Below are positions 36,350-50,400 of a stretch of DNA of 64,000 nt, piece after piece; within the stretch, counting starts at the first letter, position 1; the number at the start of each line of letters is the position of its first letter. The stretch spans positions 90,666 to 154,665 of the forward strand of contig MU119329.1 in assembly GCA_014904845.1 (NCBI GenBank), written 5' to 3'. This stretch comes from Acephala macrosclerotiorum. Its lineage: Eukaryota; Ascomycota; Leotiomycetes; Helotiales; Mollisiaceae. The notes beneath the pieces are model-generated. The model was not told the origin of the DNA. It saw only the letters and a list, made by a program, of their open reading frames with translations, and did not search any database. The translations under genes were made by a program, and so were the position numbers.

Positions 36350-39300
36350 ATAATAATAATTGTATTTTTTTAATAAAAAACAAAAATATTAATATTGAAA
36401 AATTTAAAATTTTATTTCGAAAAAAAAATTAATAAAAGTATTATATTATATACGAAATAATTATTTAAAATTATATAAAATTTTATTTAATTTAATAATT
36501 TTTAAAACGTTATATTTAATAAATAAATTAATATAAATTTTAATATTGATTTTTTTTATAAATAATTTACGTTTACTCGAATATTTTATTTTCGTTTACG
36601 TTTTATTTTTTATTAAAAATATTTTTTTTTTTTAAATTATTATTTTTTATTATTTTTATTATAAATAATTTATAATTTATTTAAATATTCGAAATTTGAA
36701 AAATTTATTTAAATTCGTATAATCGAGAAAAAATAATAAAAAGTATTTATTATAAAATATAAAATAATAAAAAAAAAAAAATTGTATACGTCGATAATAA
36801 ACTTAATATAAAAAAAAAAAATTAAATCGAGAAAATCGAAAAATTATTAAAAGTACAAATAATTAAAAAAAATAATCGAACGATTTAATTCGATATTAAA
36901 ATTTAATTTATTTTTAACGAATAAAATAAACGTAATTCTTTAAAAATAAAAATATTATAAATATTTTTATTATTTTTCAAATTCGTTTTTTGTATCGAAT
37001 AATATATAATATTTGTTTTTGAAATTTTTTTCGATTAAATTAAATGAATTTAATCGTTAAAAATAAAAAAAATTTAATAAAACAATAAAATTAAAAAAGT
37101 TTAATTATTAAAAATAGAAAAAAAAATTAAATAAATCGATTTTATTATCGATATTTGAATTAAATTTCGATTTATAAATATAATTTTTTTTTATTACTCG
37201 AGAAAATTAAAATTTTTTTAACGAAAAATCGTTTAATTAAAAAACGTTTTAATCGAATTCGATTAAAAAAAATTTACGTTAAAAGTTTAATCGATAATTT
37301 ATATAAAAACAATAAAACGATCTAGTAATTATAAATCGAGTATATAATTAAAAAATGAAAAATTATTAATTTTATATTATTAAATAAACGATTAATATTT
37401 TTAAGAAAATAAATAAATAAAATAAAATAATAAATTTCAATACAAATTTCAATATTAAAAAAAAAATTAACGATTTAATCGAATTTATAAAATAATTTAT
37501 AAATTATCGAAATTCGTATTTGTATTTATTTTAAAAAATGTATTTAATTTTTTTAATTGAAATCGCTCGAATAATACGATCGTTTAATTTTAAAATTTTA
37601 TATAAAATATTTTTTTAATATTCAATTAAAATTTTTCGAATAATTTTATTTCGATTTTTTTAATTTTTATTAAAATTATAATAATAAATAATAAAATCGA
37701 AAATTTTAATATAATTGTAATTAAATTTTTTATTGTATTATATTTCGAATAATAATATATTAATTATAAAATAATATAATCGAAAATAAAAATAATACGT
37801 ATATTTAATTATTTTTAATTAAAAATTAAAATTGAAATTAATTTTTTTTAAATAATTTATTTATTTCAAATAAATATAATTTAATAAATTTTTAATCGAT
37901 TTTATTTTTTTTAAAAATCTTATAAAATTTATTAATTATATATATTTTTTTATTATTATTTCGTAATTATTTAATTATTTATTTTTTATTTCGATATTTA
38001 AAATAATTTTTAAAATAAATAAAATAATTCGTAATTTCGTTTTTAAATTTAATAATATATATTCGTATTAATTTAATTTTATTATATATAAACGTAATAT
38101 AAAATCGATTATTATCGAATTTTTTAACGAGAATTAAATCGATTACATTGAAATAAATTAATTTTATTAAGTATTTTTTTCGATAAAATAATTATATAAT
38201 TTTCGTTTATATAATATATATATTATAAATATATAATTTATTTTTAAATTTTATTATAAAATCGATTAAAAATTTATTAAGTTTTTAAACGTTGAAATAA
38301 TTTATATAATTATATTAAATAAGTTTATTTTAAATAATAATATAAATTTCAAATAATTTAAATAAATAAAAATTTTATTTTATTGAAATTTTAATTATTA
38401 AAATAATAATTACTATAAAATAATACAAAGAAAATTATTCGATTCGATTGAAAAATTAAAAACTATTTCGTATAATAATATTAATTTTATATTTATCGAT
38501 TATTTATAAAATTAAATTTTCGTAAAATTATAAACAAAATTTTTTATTTTTAAAAAATTAAAAAATCGAAATAAAATTATATAATTCTATGAATAAATAT
38601 TATTTAACGTTAATAAAAATAAATATTATTAATTTATTATTTGAATTTAAAATCGAAATAAAAATATTTTTAATATTTTCGAATTTGATTTATTTTTTTA
38701 TATTTTCGTATAATTCGAAATTATTAAATCGAAAATTAATAAATTGAAATCGATTTATAATAATATAATTAATATAATTAATATTAACGATTTAATCGTT
38801 TTTAAAAAACTCGATAAAAATAAAAAAAATTATATCGAGTAAAAAAAAAATAAAAATAAAAATAAAAATAAAACAAATATAAAAATCGATTTATTATTAA
38901 TAATTAAAAACTAGAAATTGTAAATTATAATTATAATCGTATTAATAAATTCTACGAATAAAATAAAAAACGATTATTAATTATAAAAACAATTTTAATA
39001 TTAATAACGAAAAAATTTTATTATTATTTTTTGTCGAATATTTTTTAAATTATTATATTTTATTCGATTGTAAATTTTTTAAACGTTTAAATAAAATTAT
39101 AAAATTATTGAAATATTATAATAAAAATTTCGTATATAAATTTAAATTTTTAAAAAAATCGTAAAATTAATTAAATAAAAATAAAAATTATTATTTTATA
39201 AAAAATTTTTAATTTATTATTAATTTAAAAAAAATTAATTCGAGAAATTAATAATATTTTTATATTCGATTAAAATAAAAATATAAAAACGCGTAATAAA

Positions 39301-39808
39301 ATTAATTAATTTTTTGATTTTAATAAATTATTTTAAATAAAAAATATTTAATATTCGATAAATTTAATTAAAATTTTTTACTTTTTTTCAATTATTATAT
39401 TTATATCGATTTTTGATAATAAAACAATTTTAATATTATTATTTTTTTTAAATAAATATTTTTTTATTATATATTATTTTAAATAAAAATTATTTATTGT
39501 ATTTCGTTTTATAAACGAATTTTTTTATATCGATCGTATTATTTTTAAATTTAAATTTTATAATAAAATACGATTTAAATAATTATTATATAATATAATT
39601 AAAATTATTTATAATAAAAAATTCGTCGATTTTATAATAAAAATCGAATTAATTTTTTTTATTTTTAAAAATTAAAATAAATATTTTAATTTTTTTAATT
39701 ATTATTTAAAATCGAATATAATAATATAAATTATATATATTAATAAACGAGATTTTAATTTAAAAAATAAAATACAATATTTAAATTTGTTTTTAAAACT
39801 CGTTATAA

Positions 39809-40176
39809 ATACAAAATAAAAATATCGATAAAAATTTTTTAATCGTTTAAAAAAATTTTTTAAATCGATTTGTAATTAATTAAATTCATTTTTTTATTAA
39901 TAATAAAAAATTTTACAAAAAAAAAAAAAAATTTAAAAATAAAAAAATTCGATTAATAAATAATTAAAAATTACAAATAATTATTTCAATATTTAAAAAT
40001 AATTTATATATTATAAAATTGAAAATATTTATAAAATTTAAAAAAAAAATATAATTTTTTTAAAAATCGACGTTTACGAACGAAAAAATATTATTATTAT
40101 TATTTATAATTAATATTAAATTATAAATTTTATTAAAAATATTAATAAAAATATTAAACGTATTTTAAATAATATT
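39809..40176. repeat. left copy of a ~366-bp duplication ending at the N gap
   Basis: This stretch aligns from end to end with 40187-40552. The two differ by scattered changes that look mostly like C/T and G/A transitions. It ends exactly at the first N. Confidence 0.7.
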
Positions 40177-40186
40177 NNNNNNNNNN
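40177..40186. other. assembly gap of 10 N
   Basis: Ten Ns mark a join of unknown length. The flanks duplicate one another, so the join probably represents two contig ends that overlap or two repeat copies that could not be resolved. Confidence 0.95.
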
Positions 40187-40552
40187 ATATAAAATAAAAA
40201 CGTTAATAAAAAATTTTCGATCGTTTAAAAATAAATTTTAAATCGATTTACAATTAATTAAATTCGTTTTTCTATTAATAATAAAGAATTTTACGAAAAA
40301 AAAAAATATAAAAAAAAAATTTCGATTAACGAATAATTAAAAATTACAAATAATTATTTTAATATTTAAAAATAATTTATATATTATAAAATCGAATATA
40401 TTTATAAAATTTAAAAAAAAAACGTAATTTTTTTTTTAGAAATTGATATTTATAAATGAAAAAATATTATTATTATTATTTATAATTAATATTAAATTAT
40501 AAATTTTATTAAAAATATTAATAAAAATATTAAACGTATTTTAAATAATATT
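40187..40552. repeat. right copy of the ~366-bp duplication beginning at the N gap
   Basis: It starts at the first base after the gap and matches 39809-40176. Beyond 40552 the sequence continues into the part of the element also found near 48.57 kb in copy B. Confidence 0.7.
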
Positions 40553-41200
40553 TTCGAAATAATAAAACTATTAATTAAAATTTTATTAAATAAAACGATA
40601 TTAAAATTATAATTACTCGAATTAAAAAAAAAAATTTTTTTTTAATAAAAAATATAATTAAAAAATATAAAACGTAACGTTTTATTAATTATATATTTTT
40701 TTTATTTTATTTTTTTTTATTTAATTTATTTAATTCGTTTAATTTACTCGAGTTTTCAAAAAAAATTTTAATTTAAATTTAAATTTATTTGTGATCGTTT
40801 TCGACGTTTCGTATTACACGTAAAAAAAAAATATTTAATTATTATAATAGTATATAATTATTAAATATTTTTATATGCATTAAATTACAATTTTAAAATT
40901 AAAAATCGACGTTTGATTTTTTATAGACGATAAAACTATTAATAATATTAAAAAAAAAAAATTCTAAAATTAAAAAACTTGATTTTTCGATAATTTTTTC
41001 AAATATCGATTTAAATACAATACTATTATATTATAATAATTTTATTCTATAATTTTACGATTTTTCACGAAAAATTACAATATTAAAAATTTATTTTATT
41101 CGAAAAAATTTATTTTTTGAAATTAAATTTAAATTATTTTCTTTATTTTTATTATAATATTTTAAAAATAATTATATTTATTATTCGAAAAAATATTATA

Positions 41201-42041
41201 TCGTTTTTCACATATTAATTTAAAATATTTTTTGGGTATATTTATATTATTAAAAAAGTTTAAAATAATTAAAAACAATTATTTGAGTTTAAATTAATTT
41301 CAAATAAACTATTTTTTAATATTGAAAAAATCTAAAAACTTTAAACAATTTATTTTCAATTACTAATTATATTTTATTAAATAATAATATTAATAATTAT
41401 TATTATAATATATTAAAGTATCGAATCGTATTTTCTCGAAAGAATTTCATCGAATTTAATATGTTCGATACTATTTAATTAAATCGATTAAATAATATCT
41501 TTGTATATAAATATATAAACATTTAATTAATCGAAAAACGTTTATTTAAAATGATTATACTAATTACAATCATTAAAAAACGAAATTCTATTTTAAATTT
41601 ACTATTTATTGAACTAGATTCAATGTAATTAATTGTAATTTTTTTACTTTTTAGTTCTCGTAGAATTTATATTATTTAATACGAGAACGTAGAAACTAAT
41701 TATATTTAAATAGACTAAGAATTTCAATTCCTGTAAAGTAATAAAAGTAATTGTTTTGTGTAATTAGAGTTTTAAGTTTTAATAAAATTAAAAATTTAAC
41801 TTTTTTTTTTTTCGACGTTTGCGATTATTACGATTATTTCGTAGTATTGTAGAATTACTATACTCTATAGATATTATCAGCGTATTATGCGCATTAATTA
41901 AACTAATAATTTCAATTCAAAATATTGAATAATATCAATTTCTAAGAATACAAAATTTAAAAAGAAATAAAAAAACATTTTTGTAGCGCTCGTTCAAAAA
42001 TTGAAATCGTTTTTAAAAAACGAAACTGTTCTCGAGATTTT
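41201..42041. other. less-mutated AT-rich islet left of copy B
   Basis: Here cytosines outside CpG are frequent again, so RIP was weaker. With 49887-50400 it probably represents the single-copy locus into which copy B inserted. A short inverted repeat (GTTCTCGTA at 41654, TACGAGAAC at 41680) is present. No coding frame is seen. Confidence 0.5.
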
Positions 42042-42158
42042 TGTCAGAAGATAAAATAGAGTATTTATTATGTATATTCTAAAAAAAAAAACGAAATTTC
42101 CTTATATGCTTTGTATAAAGTAAAAAATTAAAAGATGAGACTAAATCTCATTTTAATA
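42042..42158 (-). repeat. 3' LTR of Copia copy B (117 bp)
   Basis: It starts TGTCAGAAG and ends TTTTAATA, matching the right LTR at 49770-49886 along its length, with the motif TATATTCTA and the CTAAATCTCATT block conserved. Differences look mostly like transitions. Confidence 0.85.
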
Positions 42159-42544
42159 CTTTTATTTCAATAAAAGCTCTTATAAACTAAATACAAAAAT
42201 AGAGACTAATTTTTATATACTTAGTATTAAAATATACTTTCAATAAACTATAATCAAAATCTAGTAAAAAAAAAAGTCTATAAAAAATAGTAATCGAAGA
42301 AAGTAAAATTCGATTCAAAGTCTAAAATCGACATCGAATAAAAACAAAAACTAAAATAGAATAAAAATTCGAATAATTCGATAAATAAAAAAAAGAAAAC
42401 TAAAAATAATTAAATAAAATATTTATTAAACGGCAAAAGATTAATTTAAATTTAAAACGAAAAATAAAAATAATAATCAAAAAAAAAAATTTTTTAAATA
42501 AAAATATTTTATATTATTCTATTTTTACAACTTTTTTAAAGACT

Positions 42545-42762
42545 TAAAATTTGTTTCGATATAAAGTTTTAATAAAATCGTTTGCAATTTGTTTTAATAT
42601 CGAGATATATTTCAATTTTATACGATTTTTAACGATTTTTTTTTGTATAAAATAATATTAAATATTAATATATTTTAATCGATCGTAAAATTGCGAATTT
42701 TTAATTAAAGTAATAATTTTTTGATTATTTTTATAAATAATAATTATATTAAAATCGAAATC
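42545..42762 (-). pseudogene. RNase H remnant of Copia copy B
   Basis: The frame reads IIIYKNNQKIITLIKNSQF, YDRLKYINI, stop, YYFIQKKI, then LKYISILKQIANDFIKTL. It aligns with the Copia pol end (YEDNQGAI.LAKN, TKHIDI, YHFIREK, ADGLTK). Several changes are Asp to Asn and Glu to Lys, as expected for G-to-A on the coding strand. Confidence 0.8.
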
Positions 42763-43275
42763 TAAATTTAAATAAATTTATTTAAAAAATCTTTATAATT
42801 ATATAGTTTTTTTTTAGTAGCGTTTATTTAATCGATATATTTCACTTTATATAAAAAAAGTAAAATCGTAGATTAATATTTAAAAAATTAAAAAATAATC
42901 GTAAATTCGACGTTAAATATATATTTGAAAATAAAGCGTCGAGTATTCGAGTATAGTATATATAAAAGAATTAATCGCAAATTAATATTATTATCGAAAA
43001 TATTTGTCGATTTAATAATAAGCGTTAATAAAAATAAAGCGATTAGAAGTGTTTATTAAAATATAAATTAAAATATAGTTTATTATAAAGTGATTTTCGA
43101 GAATTTTGCGAAAATAAATCTTTTAAAAAATATAAAAAGTGCGATTTTAGCAATTTTGATTGATTTTTATTTCGAAGTAAAAATAATACGAATTGAAATT
43201 AAATATTTAAAATCGATATTTAAAATAATTTTTTAAATCGTTAATATTAATTATCGAATTACTAGTAATAAAAAA

Positions 43276-43287
43276 ATCGTCGACGTA
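43276..43287 (-). pseudogene. intact YVDD box of reverse transcriptase, copy B
   Basis: Codons TAC GTC GAC GAT encode YVDD, preceded by ITI and followed by FFI, as in Copia RT. Every G in these codons lies in a CpG, which explains survival of the motif in otherwise ruined sequence. Confidence 0.8.
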
Positions 43288-44803
43288 AATAGTAATAAAT
43301 TTTTTTTTTTAATAAAAAATTAAAAAGTTTATATTTAAAAATTGAAAATCGAGTTTAATAAAAAAAAGAATTAAAGTATTGTATTATACTTGAAAGAATT
43401 GCTTGAAATTATAAAAGATTTTATTAAATTTGATCGTCTTAAAAACGCTATAATCGATAAAAAAATCGATATAAATTTTTTTTTCGATTTTACTATAGAA
43501 AAAAGCAATTTTAATGTTTATTTATTTCAATTTTCAATTATAAGTAATAATAAAAATAAAAATAATTTTATAATTTATAGATTTAATTATAAAAGTAAAC
43601 GTTTTATTAAAATCAAAGTCGTATTATTATTTAAAATTTCGAATTATTTATTGTATTTTATATTAAAAAAAATTTTATAAATTTTTTTTTTAATTTTAAA
43701 ATTTTTTTTTTATTAAAAACTTTTAATTATTTGAAATATTTATTATATTTTACGTTTTATTATTAATTAAAAATTTATATTTTTTTATAATTATTATTTT
43801 TTAATATTTTTATTATAATAATATTATAGTTTTTTTTAGAAAAATTGAGATTCGAAAAATTCGATAAAAAAAAACGACGTTTAAAAAAATAAGAAAAATG
43901 ATTCTATTGAAAGAAAAAAAGTAAATAAAAAAAACTAAAAACTAAAAAAATCGAGAGAATTGTTATTTTATTGAAAATACGACGAAATATAATTATTAAA
44001 AATAAAAAAAGTTTTGATTTGTTTTTCAATTTAAATTTCAATAAATAGAATATTTTCTTGTAATTTGAAACGATAAATATATTAATTTGTAAATTCGATA
44101 TTTTTTTTAGAGTTCGAATTTTAAAAAATAAATTAATTAATTAGTTTTTTTAATAAAATAATTTTAAATAATAAATCGAAAAACGAAAAATATAAATTAT
44201 TAATAAATTAATACGATATAATTTTTTTTATTTATTTTTTTTTATTTTCGTAATTTGAATTATATTTTGATTTTTAAAAGATTTTATTTTTAATTTTTTG
44301 AAATAAAAAAATATTTTTTTGAAAAATTTAATTTAATTAAAAAAACGTTTTTATTGAATTTAAAAAAAGAATTAAATCGATAGTAAAATAATTGAAAAAT
44401 TTAAAAATGAGATAAATCGTTTATTGTAAATTGAGAAAAAATTCGAAGAAATAAAGAATTTAAAAGTTTAATTTCAATTATTTAAATTGAAGCGAGTATT
44501 AAATTGTAATTTACGATTGAATTTTGAGAATATAATTATTGAAAAACGAAAAATTCGATTAATATTATTAATTTTGTGATCGAACGATTAAACGATATAG
44601 TGTTATTAAGTAATAAAGAGATTGAAAATAAAAAGAAATTTTCGATTATAAAAAAGTTTTTTATTGTAAAGCGTTTTTATTTAAATTTAAATATTAGATT
44701 AAAAAAAAATCGATATAAAAATTGTCGTTTTAAACGATATAAAAAAAGACGTTTTTTGATAAATAATAGATTTTTTAAAATTAAAAAAAAAATTATAATA
44801 AAA

Positions 44804-44836
<33 letters not shown>

Positions 44837-47800
44837 TTATTAAATTTATTTAATAATTTTAATTGCAATATTTCGTGCAATTTTATTATTTGATTTAAAA
44901 ATTTAATAAATTTAATTTTTTTTAAAATTTACAAATATTTTTTAAATTATTTTATTTTGTAATTTTTATTATTTTTTCGAATTATTATAGTAAATAATCG
45001 AATTAAAGATTTTTATATAATCGTAGTAAAAAAATTTATTGTAAAATACTTTATAAAAAATAATATTTAAATCGAAAATAAAATAAAGTTTATAAATATA
45101 AATATATATAGTATATTGAATTATTTTTAATTAATTTTTGAAATCGAAATCGATTTTTTTTAAAATAAATATTGTAATATATTAAATAGTTTGTTTAAAA
45201 CGTTTAATTAAATCGTTTATTTCGAGTATATATAATTCGATAATTTTTTATACGATATTATTTTTTAATAAAATTTTTTGAAATTTATTAATAATATATT
45301 TTTTTTAATTATTATTATACAGACGATAAATAATTTATTATAAATTTCGACGTTTAAAATATTTTTTAAAATAAATAAAATAATCGATAATTTGTTTTTT
45401 GATTTTAATATAATAAATAACGATAAATTTGATTTTATTATATATAAAAATTACAATAAATCGAGAGTTTTTAAAATCGATTATAGAAATAAATTTAATA
45501 ATATTAAAATAAATAAATTCTATAGAAAATTGATTTAATTTGATTTTATAGTCGTAAGATTTTTATTTGCTTTTTTGAATTAAATATATTTTACAAACAA
45601 TAGAATTGTATTTATTAAATTTATTAATATTTTTGAAGTTGATATTATTTATTATTTTTATTAATTAATTAAGATTTTGTTTTTCGATATATTTGAATCG
45701 TTTGTATTAAAAAAGTTTATTTATTTTAATTTAATATATTTTCGAGATTTGAAATAATTTAAAACGTTTTGAAAACCGTTAATAATCGATAGTAAAAAAA
45801 GTGTATTTTAAAATAAAATAAAAATAATTAATATTAAACGAAATAAAAAAAATAAAAAAATCGTTTAAAATTTGTTTATATAGTAATATAAAAGTAATAT
45901 AAATATAAGATTTTAATAAAAAAAAAAATCGAAAAAAATCGATAATTTTAATAAAATAGTAATTTTTAATAGAAATTGAATTGTATTAAAAAAAAAATAT
46001 AATTTAATTTTATAAATAATAATTAAAAAAGATTTAATCGTATTAATTAAAAATAAAATAAAATAAAATTAATATAACGATATTAGTAATTTTTGTGACG
46101 TAAAAAATTACGTAATAATTCGATTAAAAAATTAAAAATCGTTTTTAGTAATAGTATTAATCGTATAAAAATTCGTTTTTTATAAAATAAAATTTCGAAT
46201 TATTAAAATTTTATAATTTTTTTGAAATAATTGTAAAATCGAAATTAAATTATATAATTTTATAAATAAATAATATTTAACGTTTGTAAAAATTAAAATA
46301 ATTAGTATATTATTAAGATTTAAAATTAAAATAATAATAATTTTTTTATTTTTAAATTTAATAAAATTATTAATTTTATTATATTATTTAAAATTATTTT
46401 TTTCTAATTTTTTAAAGTAATTTTTAATTTTAGCAATATAATTAGTATAATCGATATTAATAATTTAATCGTTTTAAAGAATTCGAAAAAAAGTAATAAA
46501 AAATATATTCAATTTATATAGTATTTAATTGAAAATAAATTAATTAATAATTATAATAAAAATAAAATTTAATTTCGTAGAAAAATTAAAAACGTATTTT
46601 CGATTCGAGAAATTTGAAAATTTAATAATCGATTTTATTAGTAATAAAAAAATAATTGTAAACGATTTATTTTATTAAAAAAAAAAAGCAAAAATTCGAG
46701 TAAAATTATTAATTATAATTTAAATCTCGAGAAAAGAATTTTATAATATATAATTTAAAAAATCGAAAATTACGTTTTAAATCTCGAATTCGTTTGAGTA
46801 TTAAATTTTTTTTAATTTAATATCGATAATTAAATAAGTAATATTATAATCAATTATAATTGTATTTATATTTATTATAAGATTTTTTTTTAATTATAAA
46901 ATCTTTAAATAATTGAAAATTTTATTTTGTTTACGAGAATTATCGTTATTATTAATTTATTTTTATTTATTATTATTTTTTATTAAACTTTTTTTTAAAA
47001 TAAAATAATTTAATTTAATATTTAATTTTTATATAATACGATTTTTTATAATAATTGCAAAAATCGATTAAATTGCGAGAACGAAAATTATTATTTTTAT
47101 AAATTACAAATATCGATTTAAAATTATTTATAAATGTATTTTATTAAATTTTTTTAATAAAAGTTTTTAAAATTATTAAATTAAAATTAATTATAAGTTT
47201 TTCGATTTCAATTAATAAATTATTAATTTTAAAAAAAATAGTAATAAAAATATTTAATATCGATTTTAAATTGTATAAAAAACGAATAATAAAATAGATT
47301 TTATAAAACGTTATAATAAAATTAAAATCGATTAATTTATTATTAATTTAAAAAAATAAATTCGTGTATTTAAAAATATTTTTATAATTTGTGAAATAAA
47401 TCTTAAAAAAATTAATAATAAATTCGATTAATTTATTATTTTTTTTGATTTAATTAATTTATAAAATATTTATTATAATATAAATTCGAGTATAATTTTT
47501 GATTTTATTTAAATTTAAATAATTGTATTTATTTTAAATTATTATATAAATACGAAATTGTTTTTTTTATTAAAAAAAAAGGGATTTATTATAAATTGCT
47601 TTTAAAATATTGTAATTTTCAATTTTTTTAGTGTATATAATTTATTGAATTTTTATAGTATTATTCGTTAAATTTGAAATAAATATCGAATAATAAAATT
47701 TGAGAATTTATTGTAAAGTGAAAATTAAATTATTTATTATTAAAATTTTAATTATTTAATAATTAAAATTAAATTAATTAAATTTATTATTTTTGAGTTA

Positions 47801-49757
47801 AAAAATGATATTAAAAATTAGATTAAATAATTTTTTTTCGATTATTATTTAAATTTATAAAAATTTTAAAAATATTGAAATAATTTTAAATAAAGAAAAT
47901 AATAGATTAAATTGTTTTATACGACGATAGTATCGACGAGATCGAAAACGAGTAAATACGTTTAAAGATCGATTAATAGACTTTAAAAGAGTATTAGAGA
48001 ATTTAATATCGAGAAAAAAATTGATTTTACGAGAAAAAAAGTAAAAAAAGTTCAAAGAAAAATTCGATTATAAATATTTTATTTGAATTATTTGAAAGTT
48101 TTTTTGAAATTGTGTAAAAAAATATTAAAAAAGTGATTTATTTAAAATAATTTAAAATAATTATAATAACTAATAAAGAAATTAAAGAAAAATCGAAATC
48201 GTTAATTAAAAAATTGAAAATTTAAATTAAATTCGAGATTAAAATGTGAATATAATTTGAATTTGCGATCGATTTATAGTTCGAATAAATAGTAGAAAAA
48301 ATTCATTAAATAAAGTATTTAATAAAAATCGTGAGATTAAATTTTGAATAATTCGAAAAACTATAAAAATCTTGATTAGAATTTGAATTTAATTTAAAAA
48401 ACGAATAATGTAATAATTAAATTAATTGATAGAATTTGTAAGAAAATAATAATTTTCTTGAAAATTTATTTGAAAAAAAGAAACGATACTATTAAAAACG
48501 TTAAAAGCGAACAAATAGTAATTTCGATTAAAAATATTAATAAATATATCGAATAAATTTTAAATAATATTTTGCAAATAATAAAACTAATAATTGAAAT
48601 TACGTTATAAAAATTGAAAATTGAATTAAAATTATTTGAATTCGAATAAAGATTTTTCAATAAAAAAAAAGTTAATAAAATAGTCTATATAATATTTTCG
48701 AGATTTTATATATTTTTTTTAATTCGATTAATTTTTATTTATTTTTAATATCGTTTTTTACAGATTTTTGTTTCGTTTGTTTTAATATATTAATTTTAAA
48801 TACTACTTTTTTAATAATAGTAAATTAATTAAATATTTCGATATAACTATAAATCGATAAAAATTTCTCGTGTAAAACAATCAAATTATTGATTAAAATC
48901 AAATTAATTAAGTATTTAATCGATAAAAAGTTTTATCGAGTTCGCGCAAATATATTTTGAGTTTTACGCTAATAAAAAGGTTTTTATAGCGAGAAAATCA
49001 ATAAGACGAGAAAAAAAAAATAACGATTTAAATTGATATTAGAAATAAAAAAACTTTTATATTTATAGTATATAGGTTAAATTATAGTAATTGTAAGTAT
49101 TATACGATAAAATATCGAATATATTTTTTTCGCGATCTTTTTTTTCGATTATAAAGTCTTTAAACAAGTAAAGTATCGAATAATATAATAAAATATATTT
49201 ATTTTAAAAGATTAAAACTAGTAATCGATATAAAGTATTTCAAGTTTTTAAAAATCGCTAAATGCAATTTTAATTTTTTTTCTTAGTTAAAACTAAAAAA
49301 AGAGAATTGAAAATAGACGAGAAAAAGGATTTTAATTAATTGAATTTATTACGAGCTGTTTTAATTTTATGAGATCGAGTAAAATTATTGCAATTGTAAT
49401 AACGATATTTAAAAAGTGGAGATTGAAACTGTAAATCGTCGAATACAAGGAATTATTTGTTCGTATGCAACAAAAAGTGATTAGAAATATTTTTCAATTG
49501 AAAATAAAAATTAATTTGATTAAAAAGTAAAAAACGAGACTATCAATAAATTCGAAAAAATTTTAGAAAAATTTTCGAGATTTTCGAGTATTTGATATTT
49601 TCTAGAAAAAATAGTCGTGATTTTTATGTATTGTGTAAATTAATACTTTATTATAAATTGAAAAAAACTTAGTTAAATAATAAATAATTGATAAAGTAAT
49701 AAGATTTGCGTCGAATAAAAAGAAAACGAAGTAAAAACTAAGTCCAATGTGAAATGA

Positions 49758-49769
49758 GAGCTTATAACT
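49758..49769 (-). other. primer-binding site of copy B (half-tRNA iMet type)
   Basis: On the minus strand AGTTATAAGCTC follows the LTR end directly. It differs from the complement of the initiator-Met anticodon arm by three transitions, all of the RIP type. Confidence 0.6.
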
Positions 49770-49886
49770 TGTTAGAAAGTAGAATAGAGCATTTATTATA
49801 TATATTCTAAGGAAGGGAGCGAAGCTTCTTTATATGCTCTACATAAAATAAAAGGCTGGGAGATGAGGCTAAATCTCATTCTAACA
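49770..49886 (-). repeat. 5' LTR of Copia copy B (117 bp)
   Basis: The ends are TGTTAGAA and TTCTAACA, a perfect 8-bp inverted pair. It keeps more G and C than the left LTR and is the best-preserved LTR of the 117-bp type in the window. Confidence 0.88.
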
Positions 49887-50400
49887 ATTCTAAAATTAAA
49901 ATTTCGATAACGGAATCGTTAAATTTTTGAAATCGTTATCGCAATTTCGATACTATAAAACTTCGCCATATGCGAACGCTAAAGTAATTGTATTTATTCT
50001 ACTCGAAGAAAAAGTTTCTTATATAATCATCGAATTTTCGAGTTTTATTTCGATTAAAATTACTTTCTAAAATTATTATATTAAACGATTATTTCACATA
50101 GAAAAGAAAAATATAAATTCAAAAAAAATTCATTTCTTTGTCGAATTCTCTCAAAAGGAAAACTCTTTATATATACACGTTTGAGTAAACTAATTGATTT
50201 TGCACGTAATTTATCGTATGATTACTTTCGATATATTATACATTTATATCTAAAAATAAATATATGTATATACGTAATACTTTAATTTAACACGTTTCGA
50301 ATACTCTATAAAAAATTTTAAATTACGAGTTTTACTCGATTTTATTAAACGTTAATTAATACCATAACAATAATAATAATAATTCGTTAATTTATCGATC
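49887..50400. other. less-mutated AT-rich islet right of copy B
   Basis: It contains CGCCATATGCGAACGC and other non-CpG cytosines, so it was spared relative to its neighbours. It probably continues the pre-insertion locus of 41201-42041. No coding frame is seen. Confidence 0.5.

Larger units (their letters stand above)
34947..41200 (-). mobile_element. Ty1/Copia retrotransposon copy A, RIP-degraded
   Basis: It begins with a terminal repeat (34947-35046). On the minus strand the RNase H region (35439-35658) still reads YARIKYIDI and YYFVREK, matching the Copia TKHIDIRYHFVRE block. The reverse-transcriptase box reads YINN (36338-36349) where live elements have YVDD. Similarity to copies B and C continues to near 40.6 kb. 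I could not find its right-hand (5') LTR, and it is shorter than B and C, so the right end near 41.2 kb is approximate. Base composition is about 10-15% GC and stops fill every frame. Many changes read as C-to-T on the coding strand (Gln to stop, His to Tyr, Thr to Ile). It forms the boundary between gene-rich and AT-rich DNA. Confidence 0.68.
42042..49886 (-). mobile_element. Ty1/Copia retrotransposon copy B, RIP-degraded, both LTRs
   Basis: This 7,845-bp element has two 117-bp LTRs. The flanking 5-bp target copies are ATTTT (left) and ATTCT (right), equal apart from one C/T change. The minus strand is coding: RNase H at 42545-42762, YVDD at 43276-43287, and further back a degenerate form of the LYGLKQSP block (FYNFKQFF, about 43390-43420). 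Just inside the right LTR, AGTTATAAGCTC matches the complement of the initiator-Met tRNA anticodon arm (GGTTATGAGCCC) apart from transitions; Copia elements use that internal primer. The 5' end is therefore on the right. Compared with A and C, about 0.16-0.19 kb is missing between the 3' LTR and YVDD. Plus-strand cytosines outside CpG are almost gone while guanines remain, so decay was strand-biased. Confidence 0.88.

Noticed and set aside
43390..43680. 96-codon plus-strand ORF starting MKELLEIIKDF in the AT-rich half
   Set aside because: It is the antisense shadow of the minus-strand Copia reverse transcriptase; the minus strand reads FYNFKQFF and YVDD in the expected order.
47855..48055. 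minus ORF and a plus frame (RRYRRD-like) that looked like gag text
   Set aside because: Both readings are possible in CpG-rich remnants of a decayed element, and neither matches a named gag motif; position fits gag but the frame cannot be proven.
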